From Nostocaceae cyanobacterium CSSed10_463m (GTDB taxonomy: Bacteria; Cyanobacteriota; Cyanobacteriia; Cyanobacteriales; Nostocaceae), in NCBI GenBank assembly GCA_003556955.1, contig PWQB01000301.1:1-5579 (forward strand): 5,579 nucleotides of DNA, in the 5' to 3' direction. A program made the position numbers and the translations under genes. This document shows, piece by piece, positions 4,642 through 5,579 of the stretch (the stretch's first letter is position 1; each line of letters begins with the position of its first letter). The notes under the pieces are model-generated. The model did not search any database. It was not told the DNA's origin and worked only from the letters and a program-made list of their open reading frames with translations.

Positions 4642-5579
4642 ATGCCTTGGTCTGCTACCATATCCCAACTGTTATCAGTTCTTCGCGCCCAACCAATCAA
4701 TTTATCTGAAACTGCTTTAACACAAGTTAGCAGCACTATTCAAACAGATAGCCGAATTATCAAACCTGGTGAAGTTTTCTTAGCTTTACGAGGGGACAAT
4801 TTTGATGGACACGATTTTGTCCCCAAGGCGATCGCTCAGGGTGCTTTAGCCGCTATTGTGGATTGTGATTATGACAGTCCGGGTTTACCTGTATTGCAAG
4901 TTAGGAACACTTTACAAGCATATCAGCAACTGGGTAGATGGTGGCGCGATCGCCTCAATATTCCAGTAATTGGGGTGACTGGTTCCGTAGGCAAAACCAC
5001 AACCAAGGAAATCATCGCCGCAGTTTTGGCGACTGAGGGAAGAGTTCACAAAACTTTTGGCAATTTTAATAACGAAATCGGCGTTCCCAAAACTTTGTTA
5101 GAACTGAGTCCAGAACATGACTATGCTGTGGTGGAAATGGCGATGCGGGGTGAGGGACAAATAGCTGAACTCACCCAAATCGCTCGTCCTAATATTGGGG
5201 TAATTACTAATGTAGGGACGGCACATATTGAGTTATTGGGTTCTGAAGAAGCGATCGCTCGTGCTAAATGTGAGTTATTAGCCGAAATGTCTCCAGATGG
5301 TGTAGCTATTCTCAATCATGACAATCCCCTGTTAATGGCTACGGCGCAGCAAGTTTGGTCTGGGGAAGTTGTGAGTTATGGCTTGTCTGGTGGTGATATT
5401 CAAGGAGTGCTGACCGATAACCAGACGATAAAAGTTAACGGAATGGGGCTACCGTTGCCTTTAGCTGGTCGTCACAATGCCAGTAATTTTTTAGCAGCTT
5501 TAGCGGTGGCGCAGGTTTTGGGAATCCCCTGGTCAAGGTTGCAAAATGGTGTGAAAGTGAATATGCCTACGGGGCGATC
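4642..5579 (+). CDS. murF: UDP-N-acetylmuramoyl-tripeptide--D-alanyl-D-alanine ligase MurF (3'-truncated by window edge)
   Basis: MurF joins D-alanyl-D-alanine to UDP-MurNAc-tripeptide using ATP, the last cytoplasmic step in making the peptidoglycan precursor. The first 312 residues of about 450 are visible. Seen in order: an N-terminal UDP-substrate domain with TDSR (35-38) and the GEVFLALRGDNFDGHDF block (43-59); the Mur ligase P-loop GVTGSVGKTTTKE at 111-123 (K118, T119); GNFNNEIGVP (140-149); the VEMAMRGEGQI segment (164-174); ITNVGTAHIELLGS (188-201); the Lys-loop region IARAKCELL (205-213), whose lysine is usually carbamylated; and GRHNASNFLAALA (277-289), the start of the ATP/C-terminal part. 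The remaining C-terminal domain is outside the window. ATG 4642 is preferred; TTG 4621 is the only other in-frame start after a TAA at 4618. No strong ribosome site is visible. It is divergent from the oxygenase gene and looks intact as far as seen. Confidence 0.97.
   Translation, partial: MPWSATISQLLSVLRAQPINLSETALTQVSSTIQTDSRIIKPGEVFLALRGDNFDGHDFVPKAIAQGALAAIVDCDYDSPGLPVLQVRNTLQAYQQLGRWWRDRLNIPVIGVTGSVGKTTTKEIIAAVLATEGRVHKTFGNFNNEIGVPKTLLELSPEHDYAVVEMAMRGEGQIAELTQIARPNIGVITNVGTAHIELLGSEEAIARAKCELLAEMSPDGVAILNHDNPLLMATAQQVWSGEVVSYGLSGGDIQGVLTDNQTIKVNGMGLPLPLAGRHNASNFLAALAVAQVLGIPWSRLQNGVKVNMPTGR

Overview
The window looks like chromosomal DNA of a filamentous, heterocyst-type cyanobacterium of the Nostoc/Anabaena group. 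The direct evidence is eight copies of the cyanobacterial HIP1 octamer GCGATCGC (starting at 1294, 2161, 2255, 2309, 4170, 4828, 4946 and 5251), an AT-rich background, a heptameric tandem repeat of the A(A/G)TTCGT kind, CTGCTCC heptamers, and palindromic intergenic repeats typical of these genomes. The genus is inferred, not proven.

Positions 1-2836 hold the downstream end of a type III CRISPR effector operon on the + strand, most likely subtype III-D. In order: the 3' part of a Cas7-type RAMP gene cut by the window's left edge; a small gene that best fits Csx19 (TIGR03984 family); a complete second Cas7-type RAMP gene with candidate backbone and slicer features; and, two bases later, a 213-residue protein made of a helical N-terminal part and an S1/OB-like C-terminal part. 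I read the last one as a candidate small subunit (Cas11-like) joined to an RNA-binding domain, and it is the least familiar protein here. No cas10, csx10, cas6, cas1/cas2 or CRISPR array lies inside the window; they would have to lie to the left or elsewhere. If the reading is right, the RAMP proteins coat the crRNA, Csx19 is an accessory subunit, and the S1-containing protein adds a helical filament subunit and/or RNA contact.

Positions 2837-2966 separate the cas operon from a convergent gene and contain two strong palindromes and a CTGCTCC tandem. The - strand gene (2967-4016) encodes a complete Rieske [2Fe-2S] non-heme iron oxygenase with both metal sites. It is probably unrelated to CRISPR.

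Positions 4017-4641 are a 625-base gene-poor stretch between divergent genes. It holds two same-orientation copies of a structured repeat (about 4254-4377 and 4483-4588). Each has an outer stem CTCATAGC/GCTATGAG enclosing two hairpins, followed by a further hairpin; one base pair in the second hairpin changes in a compensatory way between copies. A 10-base inverted repeat encloses the first copy, and a 16-base imperfect direct repeat lies between the copies. From 4642 to the right edge runs the 5' two thirds of murF, a core peptidoglycan gene.
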